A DNA stretch of 17,411 bases from DASUNQ01 sp036277075 (GTDB lineage: Bacteria; Acidobacteriota; Thermoanaerobaculia; Multivoradales; UBA5704): positions 1 through 17,411 of the forward strand of contig DASUNQ010000042.1 of the NCBI GenBank assembly GCA_036277075.1. Direction: 5' to 3'. A program made the translations under genes and the position numbers. Under the pieces are notes generated by a model. That model did not search any database, was not told where the DNA came from, and saw only the letters and a list, made by a program, of their open reading frames with translations. This document shows, one piece after another, positions 1-6,933 of the stretch (position 1 is the stretch's first letter; every line of letters starts with the position of its first letter).

Positions 1-360
1 CTCGCCAACACCGGCTTCGCCCGCTGGCTGGCCGGCACCAGCGGGCCGGGCGGGGTGGCGGTCGTCGTGCGGCTGTACGTCGACGGGCCGGAAGGCCGGC
101 GCGACCTCCTCGGCGACCGCCGCTGGCTGCCGCTGCCGCGCGACCTCGCGCCGGGCGAGCGCCGGCGCCTGCGCCTGCGCCTGGCCAACGCCGGCCCCGC
201 CCGTTGGCTCGCCGGCACGAGCGGCCCCGGTGGCGTGGCGGTCGTCGTGCGGCTCTACGTCGAGGGGCCGGAGGGCCGGCGCGACCTCCTCGGCGACCGG
301 CGCTGGCTGCCGCTGCCGCGCGATCTCGCCGCCGGCGAGGCGGCGGTCCTGGAGACCGAG
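1..360 (+). repeat. Two tandem 180-bp in-frame coding repeats
   Basis: Copy 1 spans 1-180 and copy 2 spans 181-360, each exactly 60 codons. Similarity is high for the first 53 codons and then fades, because the last seven codons differ. Bases 55-117 and 235-297 are almost the same, with three changes in 63. Copy 1 begins at the window edge, so further copies upstream are likely. Confidence 0.85.
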
Positions 361-474
361 GTGCGGCGCCCGGCGGGGCCGGCGCGGCTCTGGGTCGAGC
401 CGCACGTCTTCCAGGGGCTCGACGGCCGCGGGTTCTCCGAGCTCGGCGGCCCCTGGTGGGCGCGGGAGATCTAG
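1..474 (+). CDS. C-terminal part of a tandem-repeat beta-rich protein (5' truncated by window)
   Basis: The reading frame is open from base 1 with no start codon needed in the window, and ends at TAG 472-474. It encodes about 157 residues. Residues 1-60 and 61-120 are two copies of one unit, beginning LAN and containing RWLAGTSGPGGVAVVVRLYV and RRWLPLPRDL. The second copy runs into a unique tail ending in GGPWWAREI. The alternation of hydrophobic strands, the N-x-G-x-x-x-W pattern and the closing LPRDLxxGE turn suggest an immunoglobulin-like beta-sandwich. Similar modules occur at the C-terminus of some glycosyltransferases and cell-surface proteins, but I do not recognise a named family. Over the first 53 codons, 49 residues are identical between copies while 13 codons differ only synonymously, which supports real coding. 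It converges on the esterase gene, with the two stop codons sharing CTAG. Function unknown. Confidence 0.65.
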   Translation, partial: LANTGFARWLAGTSGPGGVAVVVRLYVDGPEGRRDLLGDRRWLPLPRDLAPGERRRLRLRLANAGPARWLAGTSGPGGVAVVVRLYVEGPEGRRDLLGDRRWLPLPRDLAAGEAAVLETEVRRPAGPARLWVEPHVFQGLDGRGFSELGGPWWAREI

Positions 475-1676
475 GGGCTGCCCGGGAAGAAGTGCTCCAA
501 CATCGCCGGCACGAGGTTCCGCCAGGCGCCGAAGGTGTGCCCCTCGTGAGTGAAGACCGCCTTCGTCTCCACCCCGGCCTTCCGGAAGTACGTCGCCATC
601 GTCCGCGCGTCCTCGCGGAGCGTCCCTTCGTAGCTGCCGGCGCTCAGCCAGACGCGGAGCCGCGGCTCCGGGCGCCTGGCGCCGCTGAACCAGGGCTGCC
701 AGTACGACGGCGGGCCGGAGAGGGCCGGCGAAAGGAGGGCGAGGTTGCCGAAGAGGTGAGGGCGCTCGAAGCCGGCGTAGAGCGCGGCCCGCCCGCCGGC
801 GGAGGTCCCGGCGTGCAACCGCCTCTCGGGACGAGGGTCCGTCGCGTGATGGTCGTCGACGAAGGCGACCACCCGCTCCAGGTAGGCCAGGTAGTCCGGG
901 TTGAACGTGTACCAGCGCTGGCGTTCTTCCGCCGCGTCGATCATCACCGCGACGAGCGGCTCGATCCTGCCGTCGGCAATCAGATTGTCGAGGATCGCCG
1001 GCAGGCCGATCAGCTCCCGCCAAGCGCTGCCGTCGGCGGTGTAGAGAACCGGGTAGCGCTTCGCGGCGTCGTAGCTGGCGGGGAGGTAGATCGCGACTGC
1101 GGGGTCCGCCCAGACGGCGTCGAGGATGCGGACCTCGCCGCGCGCGACCCCTTGCCGCGGCGCCAGCTCGGGCCGCGCGGGATAGCCGGGCATGACGAAG
1201 GCGGAAACCGTCTCGAGGGCGCCGATCCGGGCGATGCCGCTCGGGGCGGTGCGCGGGTTGAGCGCATCGGTCCTCCGCTCGCCGTCGACCAGGAACTGGT
1301 ACTCGATCCGGGCATCTTCCTCGAGCTGGCGGCGGGCGAAGAAGAGGCCGCCGTCCGGCGCGGCGCGGGTCATCGGCTCGCCCTCCGCGTCCCAGTACAT
1401 GTCCTGGGGGCTGCGGGTCGCGAAATCGCCGAGCAGGTGGACCGCCCGCTCGCCGCCGGCTCCGACGTAGAGGAAGACCACCTGCCCGCCGGGCTCGACG
1501 ATCGGGAAACCGCCGCGCTCCCGCTGCCGCTCGACGAACGAGCGGGCCAGCTCGCCGCGCGCGGCGGCATCCGCCGCCCGATACGCGGCGAGGAAGCGGT
1601 CGAAGTCGCCGTGGGCGGCGCCGCCGTCGGCCGCCGCCAGCGGGAGCAGCGCGAGCGCGAGAAGCAGACCCGGCAT
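471..1676 (-). CDS. Secreted Fes-type esterase, alpha/beta hydrolase fold
   Basis: A 401-residue protein with an N-terminal signal peptide (hydrophobic residues 3-15, then AAADGG), so probably periplasmic or secreted. Residues about 60-165 form a beta-rich domain with LYVGAGGERAVHLLGDF, resembling the E-set/CBM48-like N-terminal domain of enterochelin esterases. Residues about 180-401 are an esterase D/Fes-type hydrolase: nucleophile elbow GTSAGG with Ser292 in GxSxG, and likely catalytic His380 in HEGHTFGAW. The substrate is not evident. The family includes siderophore esterases, feruloyl esterases and mycolyltransferases, and no siderophore genes lie nearby. I chose the ATG at 1676 because a TAGGAT box lies 10 bases upstream and the signal peptide follows at once. 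An in-frame ATG at 1715 would add 13 residues. It diverges from the membrane protein at 1725 with only 48 bases between starts. Confidence 0.85.
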   Translation of the reverse strand: MPGLLLALALLPLAAADGGAAHGDFDRFLAAYRAADAAARGELARSFVERQRERGGFPIVEPGGQVVFLYVGAGGERAVHLLGDFATRSPQDMYWDAEGEPMTRAAPDGGLFFARRQLEEDARIEYQFLVDGERRTDALNPRTAPSGIARIGALETVSAFVMPGYPARPELAPRQGVARGEVRILDAVWADPAVAIYLPASYDAAKRYPVLYTADGSAWRELIGLPAILDNLIADGRIEPLVAVMIDAAEERQRWYTFNPDYLAYLERVVAFVDDHHATDPRPERRLHAGTSAGGRAALYAGFERPHLFGNLALLSPALSGPPSYWQPWFSGARRPEPRLRVWLSAGSYEGTLREDARTMATYFRKAGVETKAVFTHEGHTFGAWRNLVPAMLEHFFPGSP

Positions 1677-1686
1677 CGGCGGCGCG

Positions 1687-1692
1687 ATCCTA
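1687..1692 (-). promoter_or_regulatory. Putative -10 box (TAGGAT) for the esterase
   Basis: Read on the minus strand, TAGGAT matches TATAAT at four of six positions and ends 10 bases before the ATG at 1676. There is no good Shine-Dalgarno at normal spacing, so the transcript may be leaderless. No convincing -35 is visible. The AGGA within the box could instead be read as a distant Shine-Dalgarno. Confidence 0.35.
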
Positions 1693-1709
1693 GCGCCGGG
1701 CGGTCGGCG

Positions 1710-1715
1710 TAGCAT
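1710..1715 (+). promoter_or_regulatory. Putative -10 box (TAGCAT) for the GT-C-like gene
   Basis: TAGCAT ends 9 bases before the ATG at 1725. The intervening bases are GC-rich and hold no Shine-Dalgarno, which fits a leaderless start. It sits in the 48-base divergent gap, back to back with the minus-strand TAGGAT. Confidence 0.35.
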
Positions 1716-1724
1716 GCGCGGCGG

Positions 1725-3545
1725 ATGGAAGAACAGAAACCCGCTCGTGGAAGAGGCCGCACGCGCGGCGGCGCCGGCCTCGCCGCCTGGGGCGTCTTCG
1801 GCCTCCTCTTCGGCGCGTTGTTCGCCGGGGTCGCCACCTTCGACCGCGCCGGCCGCCCCGGGCTGGTGGGGGACGAGGCGACGTACGCCATGCAGGCGGC
1901 GAGCCTCGCGTTCGACCTCGACCTCCGCTACACGCGCGCCGACTACGACCGCTTCGTCGCGCAGTGGGGGGGGCCGCCGGACGGCTTGATCCTCCAGAGC
2001 CGCGACGACGGCGCGCGGATCACCTACGGCAAGCCGCCGCTCTACGCCCTCGCCGCCGCCCCCTTCGTCCGCTTCGCGCCGGTGCGCGGAGCGCTCCTCG
2101 CCAACGTCGTCCTCCTCGCCCTTGCGGCGGCCCTCGCCGCGCGGGTCCTCCGGATTCAGGTGGGGACGGCGGCGCCGCTCTGGGTGGCCTGCTTCCTCTT
2201 CGCCTCGGTCGCCTTCGGCTACGCCTTCTGGGTCCACGCCGACCTCTTCCTGCTCGCCTGCGCCGCGGCAGGTTTCGCCCTGGTCTACGAGGGGGAGCGG
2301 GCGCGGCACGGGCCGCTGCCGGAGATCTACGACGGCGAGGAGCTGGCCGGCGGGACGCGCTCCACACTTCGCTGGGCGGCGGCCGGCGCGCTCCTCGCCA
2401 TCCCGGCCGCCTACCGGCCCTTCTACCTGGCGCTGCTCATCCCGGCGCTCCTCGCCGCCCTCGCCGCGCGCGCGCGGGGCCGGCAGGCGGCGGCCGCCCT
2501 CCTCGCCGGCGCTCTCCTCCTCCTCGCAGCCACGGCGGGGGCGCAGTGGCTCGCCGGCGGCTCCTGGAGCGGCTACGGCGGCGAGCGGCAGGGCTTCTAC
2601 CCGCGCACCGGCTATCCCGAAGTCGACTTCCCGGCGAGCGACTGGCCCGCCTCGGTGCGCCGCTGGGGGAACACCTCCTGGCTCCAGGAGGGCGCGCTCG
2701 AGGCGCGCTTCGATCCCAAGCTCGCGGCCTGGAACGGGCTCTACTTCCTGGCCGGCGAGAACGTCGGCGTCCTGCCCTACTTCCTGCCGCTCGTCCTGGG
2801 CTTCCTCGCCTACCGTGGCGACCGCGGCCGCTGGGCGATCGTGCCCGCGGTGGCGCTCGCCGCGCTCGGGCTCCTCCTGGTGCGCCCGTTCAACTTCTAC
2901 GGCGGCGGCGGGGCGCTCGCCAACCGCTACTTCCTGCCGCTCTACCCCGCCCTCTGGTTCCTCGTCGCGCGCCCGCGCCGCGCCGGCTGGGTGGCGGCGG
3001 TGGCGGCGCTCGCCGCGCCCTTCCTCTGGCCGCTCTGGGCGCACCCCCGCGCCTTCCCGGTCGGGGAGGACGGCCGCTACGCCTACGTCTCGGAGCTCGC
3101 CCGCCGGCTGCTCCCGTACGAGACGACGCAGAGCCACCTCCCCGGCGGTCGCGACGTGACGCACCACGGGCTGTGGGTGAAGTCGCTCACGCCGGCGGTC
3201 GGCCCGGTGGGCGGCGGGCGGTCCCTCCGGCTGAGCGCGGGCGGCCCCGGCGAGCTCCTGGTCGGCAGCCCCGAGCCGCTCGAGGCGGTGGTGCTCCGCT
3301 TCGGCGGCGGCGCGCCGACCCGGATCGAGATCGAGGGGGGAGAGATCGGAGGGCGGATGTTCGGCGCCGACGGCTCGATCGCCTTCGCGCTGCGGCTGGA
3401 CCGCCCGCGCGCCGTTCATCCGATGTGGTGGACCCGGGACGACGTCCACCTCTACCGGATCGGACTGCGCCTGCCCGCCGGCGCCGCGCCGGTCGGCTTG
3501 CGGATCACGCCAGGTTCCGATCTGGTACAAAGAGCCGCGAGATGA
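1725..3545 (+). CDS. Polytopic membrane protein, GT-C glycosyltransferase-like
   Basis: A 606-residue membrane protein with roughly 10 hydrophobic segments, for example near residues 20-37, 121-142, 150-187, 214-248, 256-276, 347-363, 370-386, 395-415 and 420-436. Directly after the first segment comes an acidic Asp50-Glu51 pair in LVGDEATYAMQ. An acidic pair in the first extracytoplasmic loop is the hallmark of GT-C (PMT/ArnT/GT39-like) glycosyltransferases that use lipid-linked sugars. A KPPLYAL motif near residue 103 fits the same fold. Residues about 480-606 are soluble and beta-rich. The acceptor and donor are unknown. It overlaps the Nudix gene by four bases (ATGA), so translation is probably coupled. 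The assignment rests on topology and the DE motif, so a general polyprenol-phosphate sugar transferase or an unrelated membrane protein remains possible. Confidence 0.7.
   Translation: MEEQKPARGRGRTRGGAGLAAWGVFGLLFGALFAGVATFDRAGRPGLVGDEATYAMQAASLAFDLDLRYTRADYDRFVAQWGGPPDGLILQSRDDGARITYGKPPLYALAAAPFVRFAPVRGALLANVVLLALAAALAARVLRIQVGTAAPLWVACFLFASVAFGYAFWVHADLFLLACAAAGFALVYEGERARHGPLPEIYDGEELAGGTRSTLRWAAAGALLAIPAAYRPFYLALLIPALLAALAARARGRQAAAALLAGALLLLAATAGAQWLAGGSWSGYGGERQGFYPRTGYPEVDFPASDWPASVRRWGNTSWLQEGALEARFDPKLAAWNGLYFLAGENVGVLPYFLPLVLGFLAYRGDRGRWAIVPAVALAALGLLLVRPFNFYGGGGALANRYFLPLYPALWFLVARPRRAGWVAAVAALAAPFLWPLWAHPRAFPVGEDGRYAYVSELARRLLPYETTQSHLPGGRDVTHHGLWVKSLTPAVGPVGGGRSLRLSAGGPGELLVGSPEPLEAVVLRFGGGAPTRIEIEGGEIGGRMFGADGSIAFALRLDRPRAVHPMWWTRDDVHLYRIGLRLPAGAAPVGLRITPGSDLVQRAAR
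3523..3531 (+). promoter_or_regulatory. Putative extended -10 (TGGTACAAA) for the Nudix gene
   Basis: TG-G-TACAAA lies within the last codons of the membrane-protein gene and ends 10 bases before the ATG at 3542. It would give the Nudix and beta-lactamase genes an internal, nearly leaderless promoter in addition to read-through. No -35 element is clear. Confidence 0.35.
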
Positions 3546-4153
3546 GCGAGGCGACGAGCGCGGAAGCGACCCCGCGGAGCTGGCTCCTGGCGGTGCGCGA
3601 GCGGCTCGCCGACCCGCCGCCGCGGCGCCTGCCGCCCGGCGAGCAGCGGCGCGCCTCGGTGCTGGTGCCGCTGTTCGTGCAGTCGGGGGAGCTGTGGACC
3701 ATCCTCACCAAGCGCACCGACACCCTCCCCACCCACCGCAGCCAGATCGCCTTCCCGGGCGGCGGCCTCGACCTCGGCGAGGACCCCTGGGCGGCGGCGC
3801 TGCGCGAGGCCGAGGAGGAGGTGGGGATCGCGGCGGAGAAGGTGCTGCGCCTGGGACAGCTCGACGAGGTCGAGACGCCGGTCGGCTTCCGCGTCGTGCC
3901 CTGCGTCGGCGCGGTGCCCTACCCTTACGAGGCGCGCCCCAACGAGGCCGAGATCGCGGAGGTCTTCAGCCTGCCGCTGACCGCCTTCGCCAACCCGCGG
4001 CTGATCGAGGACCGGACGGTGACGATCGACGCCGTGCCGCGGAGCCTGCGCATCTATCACGTCGGCAACCGCCAGATCTGGGGACTGACCGCGCGGGTGC
4101 TCCAGAACCTCCTCGTGCGCCTTGGTGTCGAGGGCGCGCCGGACGCGGAATGA
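3542..4153 (+). CDS. Nudix hydrolase, CoA pyrophosphatase type
   Basis: A 203-residue protein with a complete Nudix box at residues 74-96 (G-x5-E-x7-REAEEEVGI), which binds the metal and hydrolyses a pyrophosphate bond. Just before it, residues 54-74 match the NuCoA signature (ILTKRT...HRSQIAFPGG) that marks CoA pyrophosphatases of the NudL/YeaB type, which split CoA or acyl-CoA into phosphopantetheine and 3',5'-ADP. Length is normal for the family, and it is cytoplasmic with no signal peptide. The ATG at 3542 overlaps the upstream TGA, and the stop TGA overlaps the next ATG at 4150, so the three genes form one translational string. The role is probably housekeeping of oxidised or excess CoA. 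The link to its envelope-protein neighbours is not obvious. The Nudix assignment is strong, and the CoA specificity rests on the signature. Confidence 0.92.
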   Translation: MSEATSAEATPRSWLLAVRERLADPPPRRLPPGEQRRASVLVPLFVQSGELWTILTKRTDTLPTHRSQIAFPGGGLDLGEDPWAAALREAEEEVGIAAEKVLRLGQLDEVETPVGFRVVPCVGAVPYPYEARPNEAEIAEVFSLPLTAFANPRLIEDRTVTIDAVPRSLRIYHVGNRQIWGLTARVLQNLLVRLGVEGAPDAE

Positions 4154-5049
4154 CCCGCCGCCGGGCGGTTCGCGCCGCGCCGCTCGCGCTCCTGCCGCTC
4201 CTCGCCTGCGCCTCGGCGCCGCCCGCGACGGCGGCGCTCGAGCGGCGGCTCGACGCGCTCCTCGCCGGCGCCGGCGCGACGGTCGCCGTCGCCTACCACG
4301 ACCTCGGCACCGGCGCGACCGTCCTCCGCCAGGCGCGACTCCCGCTCCACGCCGCGAGCACGATGAAGGTGCCGGTCATGCTCGCCCTCTTCCGCGAGGT
4401 CGACCGCGGCGCCCTGGGGCTCGATCAGCCGGTGCCGGTGCGCAACGAGTTCCGCAGCATCGCCGACGGCTCCCCCTTCGCGCTCGACCCGGCCGAGGAC
4501 GGCGACCCGGAGCTCTACGCGGCGCTCGGGCAGAGCCGCCCGCTGGCGGAGCTGCTGCGGCGGATGATCGTCCGCAGCTCGAACCTGGCCACCAACCTGC
4601 TGATCGAGCTCGCCCGCCCGGAGCGGGTGATGGCGCTGATGCGCGAGCTCGGCGCGCGCGACATCCGCGTGCTGCGCGGCGTCGAGGACGAGCGAGCCTA
4701 CGAGGCCGGCCTCAACAACACGACGACGGCCTACGACCTGATGCTCGTCCTGCGCGCCATCGCCGAGAGGCGGGCGGTGACGCCGGCGGCGAGCGAGGCG
4801 ATGCTGGCGATCCTCTCCGGCCAGGAGTTCAAGGAGAAGATCCCGGCCGGCCTGCCGCCCGGCGTCCCGGTTGCCAACAAGACCGGCGACATCACCGGCA
4901 TCCACCACGACGCGGCGATCGTGCTGCCGCCCGGCGAGCCGGCGTACGTCCTCGTCGTCCTCACCCAGGGTTTCGCCGACGAGGCGGCCGCCAACGCCGT
5001 CATCGCCGAGGTCTCGCGCGCGATCTGGGAGGCGCGGGGCGGGCGCTGA
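4150..5049 (+). CDS. Class A beta-lactamase-like serine hydrolase, lipoprotein
   Basis: A 299-residue protein with a lipoprotein signal: a hydrophobic stretch ending LLPLLAC, lipobox Cys20. It therefore probably sits in the periplasm anchored to a membrane. The class A serine beta-lactamase motifs are all in place: S70-T-M-K73, S143-S144-N145 at the SDN position, E185-A-G-L-N189 (the ExxLN omega-loop general base) and K244-T-G. The deacylating Glu argues for a true beta-lactamase rather than a penicillin-binding protein. Asp of SDN is replaced by Ser, which is uncommon. Chromosomal class A homologues often have weak or unknown activity, so resistance cannot be claimed. It starts inside the Nudix stop codon (ATGA). 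No regulator of the BlaR or AmpR kind is adjacent. Confidence 0.88.
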   Translation: MTRRRAVRAAPLALLPLLACASAPPATAALERRLDALLAGAGATVAVAYHDLGTGATVLRQARLPLHAASTMKVPVMLALFREVDRGALGLDQPVPVRNEFRSIADGSPFALDPAEDGDPELYAALGQSRPLAELLRRMIVRSSNLATNLLIELARPERVMALMRELGARDIRVLRGVEDERAYEAGLNNTTTAYDLMLVLRAIAERRAVTPAASEAMLAILSGQEFKEKIPAGLPPGVPVANKTGDITGIHHDAAIVLPPGEPAYVLVVLTQGFADEAAANAVIAEVSRAIWEARGGR

Positions 5050-5055
5050 TACCAT
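5047..5055 (+). promoter_or_regulatory. Putative extended -10 (TGATACCAT) before the 232-residue gene
   Basis: TG-A-TACCAT begins on the stop codon of the beta-lactamase gene, 54 bases before the ATG at 5110. The 60-base gap (5050-5109) also holds the Shine-Dalgarno GGAGGAG a few bases before that ATG. No -35 is convincing. Confidence 0.35.
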
Positions 5056-5109
5056 GGGCCGCCCCCCGAGATCCCGGCGCGCGGCACTCTCGCTTCTGGA
5101 GGAGATCCC

Positions 5110-5808
5110 ATGTCCGAGCCTCTGACCCCGACTCCGCCTCCGGTCCCGCCGGCGAAGCGCAGCCCGATGTTCTGGGTGGCGATCGGCTGCGGCGTGATCC
5201 TGCTGCTCGGGTTCCTCGCCCTCGCCTCGATGTGCGCGGCGGGCGGCTGGTGGGTCAAGAAGCAGGCCGCCAGGTTCGAGGAGAACCCCGCGATCGCCGC
5301 CGCCGAGCTGGCGGTGCGCGCCAACCCCGACTACGAGGTCGTGGAGTCCGATCCGAAGGCGGGCACGATCACCGTGCGCAACGAGAAGACCGGCGAGGTC
5401 GTGACCTGGAACGCCGCGCAGATCGAGAGCGGCGAGTGGACGGTCGAGACCAAGGAGGGCACCGCGACCTTCGGCGGGCCCGGCGCGCCGGCGAACCTGC
5501 CGTCCTGGGTGCCGACCTATCCCAACGGCACCGTTCAAGGCACTTTCGACTCCACCTCCGCCGAGGGGCGCTCGGCCGCCTTCACGGTCACCACCTCGGA
5601 CCCGATCGCGGCGGTGCTGGCGTTCTACGAGAAGCAGCTCGAAGGCGCGGGCCTGGAGGTGCAGAAGAGCACCTACGAGGCGGCCGGCGCGGGGTCGGGC
5701 GGGACGGTCAGCGGCACCAGCGCGGACCAGAAGCGCACCGTCGGCGTCATCGTCTCGACCGCCGACGGCGGAACCTCGGCGATGGTGACCTTCACCGAGA
5801 AGCCCTGA
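5110..5808 (+). CDS. Membrane-anchored protein of unknown function
   Basis: A 232-residue protein preceded by a strong Shine-Dalgarno (GGAGGAG), which fixes the start. It begins with a Pro-rich cytoplasmic-type segment (residues 5-15), then one membrane segment at about 20-43, then a soluble region. Residues about 70-115 carry NPDYEVVESDPKAGTITVRN and a KTGEVVTWN repeat-like beta motif, as if two strands lay against each other. Residues about 133-232 form a second domain starting WVPTYPNG and containing DPIAAVLAFYEKQLEGAGLE, a helix seen in small lipoprotein-like domains. I do not recognise a named family and assign no function. It sits alone between the beta-lactamase and the aldolase, with separate promoter-like boxes on both sides. 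Confidence 0.85.
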   Translation: MSEPLTPTPPPVPPAKRSPMFWVAIGCGVILLLGFLALASMCAAGGWWVKKQAARFEENPAIAAAELAVRANPDYEVVESDPKAGTITVRNEKTGEVVTWNAAQIESGEWTVETKEGTATFGGPGAPANLPSWVPTYPNGTVQGTFDSTSAEGRSAAFTVTTSDPIAAVLAFYEKQLEGAGLEVQKSTYEAAGAGSGGTVSGTSADQKRTVGVIVSTADGGTSAMVTFTEKP

Positions 5809-5810
5809 GG

Positions 5811-5816
5811 TAGCAT
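5811..5816 (+). promoter_or_regulatory. Putative -10 box (TAGCAT) for the aldolase gene
   Basis: TAGCAT sits two bases after the upstream stop codon and 30 bases before the ATG at 5847. It is the same hexamer as at 1710-1715. The short leader it implies would hold the hairpin at 5817-5832 and the Shine-Dalgarno. No clear -35 is visible. Confidence 0.3.
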
Positions 5817-5832
5817 TTCGGCTGGAGCCGAA
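5817..5832 (+). promoter_or_regulatory. Stem-loop abutting the aldolase Shine-Dalgarno
   Basis: TTCGGC (5817-5822) pairs with GCCGAA (5827-5832) around the tetraloop TGGA. The next bases (5833-5840) are the Shine-Dalgarno GAGGAGGA. There is no U-tract, so it is not a normal terminator. It may tune ribosome access or protect the 5' end. Confidence 0.4.
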
Positions 5833-5846
5833 GAGGAGGACCCGCC

Positions 5847-6926
5847 ATGGCCACGGCCGTCGCCAGCAGCGCCCTCGACCGCATCGCCGACCTCCTCGGG
5901 GAGGAGGCGGACAGCCTGCTGTCGTTCACCTGCAAGGGGATCCCGAAGGAGCAGCTCGTCCTCCCCGGGCCCGACCACGTCGACCGCGCCTGGGGGCCGT
6001 CCGACCGCAAGCCGATGGTGCTGGTCAACCTGCAACGGCTGCACGCCGGCGGCCGGCTCGGCGGCACCGGCTACCTGTCGATCCTGCCCGTGGACCAGGG
6101 GGTCGAGCACTCGGGCGCCGCCTCCTTCGCCCCCAACCCCATCTACTTCGACCCCGAGAACATCGTCCGGCTCGCCCTCGAAGGCGGGTGCAACGCCGTC
6201 GCCTCCACGGTGGGGGTGCTCGGGGTCCTGTCGCGCCGCTACGCCCACCGCATCCCGTTCATCGCCAAGATCAACCACAACGAGCTGCTGACGATGCCGA
6301 ACACGTTCGAGCAGATCCGCTTCGGCGGCGTCGAGCAGGCCTGGGAGATGGGCGCGGCGGCGGTCGGGGCGACGATCTACTTCGGCAGCGAGGACGCCGG
6401 CCGCGAGATCGTCGAGATCGCCGAGGCCTTCCAGCACGCGCACGAGCTGGGGATGGCGACGATCCTCTGGGCCTACCTGCGCAACAGCGGCTTCAAGAAG
6501 GAGGGGGTCGACTACCACGAGGCGGCGGACCTGACGGCGCAGGCGAACCACCTGGCGGTGACGATCCAGGCCGACATCGTCAAGCAGAAGCAAGCGACGC
6601 GCAACGGCGGCTACCCGGCGCTCGGCTTCGGCAAGACCCACCCGCGGGTCTACAGCGAGCTGGTGGCGGACCACCCGGTCGACTGGGCGCGCTGGCAGGT
6701 CGCCAACTGCTACATGGGCCGCGCCGGCCTGATCAACTCCGGCGGCGACTCGAAGGGCAAGGGGGACCTGGCGCAGGCGGTGCGCACCGCGGTGGTCAAC
6801 AAGCGCGGCGGCGGCACCGGCCTGATCTCCGGGCGCAAGGCCTTCCAGCGGCCGATGAAGGACGGCGTCGAGCTGCTCCACGCCATCCAGGATGTCTACC
6901 TCTGCTCCGAAGTGACGGTAGCCTAG
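5847..6926 (+). CDS. fbaB: Class I fructose-bisphosphate aldolase (FbaB/DhnA type)
   Basis: A 359-residue protein that aligns closely, from memory, with E. coli FbaB (350 residues), including GTGYLSILPVDQGVEHS, SRRYAHRIPF, GATIYFGSE and NCYMGRAGLINSGG. It interconverts fructose 1,6-bisphosphate with dihydroxyacetone phosphate and glyceraldehyde 3-phosphate in the cytoplasm, through a Schiff base on lysine. The expected lysine is Lys246 in ADIVKQK, which matches E. coli Lys237 after the 9-residue N-terminal offset. The start is fixed by GAGGAGGA seven to fourteen bases upstream. The gene appears to be its own transcription unit and converges on the patatin gene, with only 7 bases between stop codons and no visible terminator. 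Its homologue in E. coli is linked to gluconeogenic growth; the direction here is not known. Confidence 0.95.
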   Translation: MATAVASSALDRIADLLGEEADSLLSFTCKGIPKEQLVLPGPDHVDRAWGPSDRKPMVLVNLQRLHAGGRLGGTGYLSILPVDQGVEHSGAASFAPNPIYFDPENIVRLALEGGCNAVASTVGVLGVLSRRYAHRIPFIAKINHNELLTMPNTFEQIRFGGVEQAWEMGAAAVGATIYFGSEDAGREIVEIAEAFQHAHELGMATILWAYLRNSGFKKEGVDYHEAADLTAQANHLAVTIQADIVKQKQATRNGGYPALGFGKTHPRVYSELVADHPVDWARWQVANCYMGRAGLINSGGDSKGKGDLAQAVRTAVVNKRGGGTGLISGRKAFQRPMKDGVELLHAIQDVYLCSEVTVA

Positions 6927-6933
6927 CCCGCGG

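Noticed and set aside
1..360. CRISPR array or other non-coding repeat
   Set aside because: The units are 180 bp, directly adjacent with no spacers, in frame and protein-coding with synonymous differences.
204..1712. Plus-strand open frames antisense to the esterase
   Set aside because: Arg/Ala-rich with no domain, opposite a gene with signal peptide and catalytic motifs.
1677..3530. A long minus-strand open frame upstream of the esterase start, antisense to the membrane-protein gene, making an apparent 1019-residue protein
   Set aside because: Its translation is a low-complexity Arg/Glu/Ala mix typical of the antisense of GC-rich genes, while the plus strand encodes a coherent membrane protein. 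The signal peptide marks the real start at 1676.
4150..5049. Clinically relevant antibiotic-resistance gene
   Set aside because: The motifs support the class A fold, but there is no mobile element, regulator or match to a known resistance variant, and the SDN motif is altered.
6927..6933. Bidirectional terminator between the aldolase and patatin genes
   Set aside because: Only 7 bases separate the stops and I find no stem with a T-run nearby.
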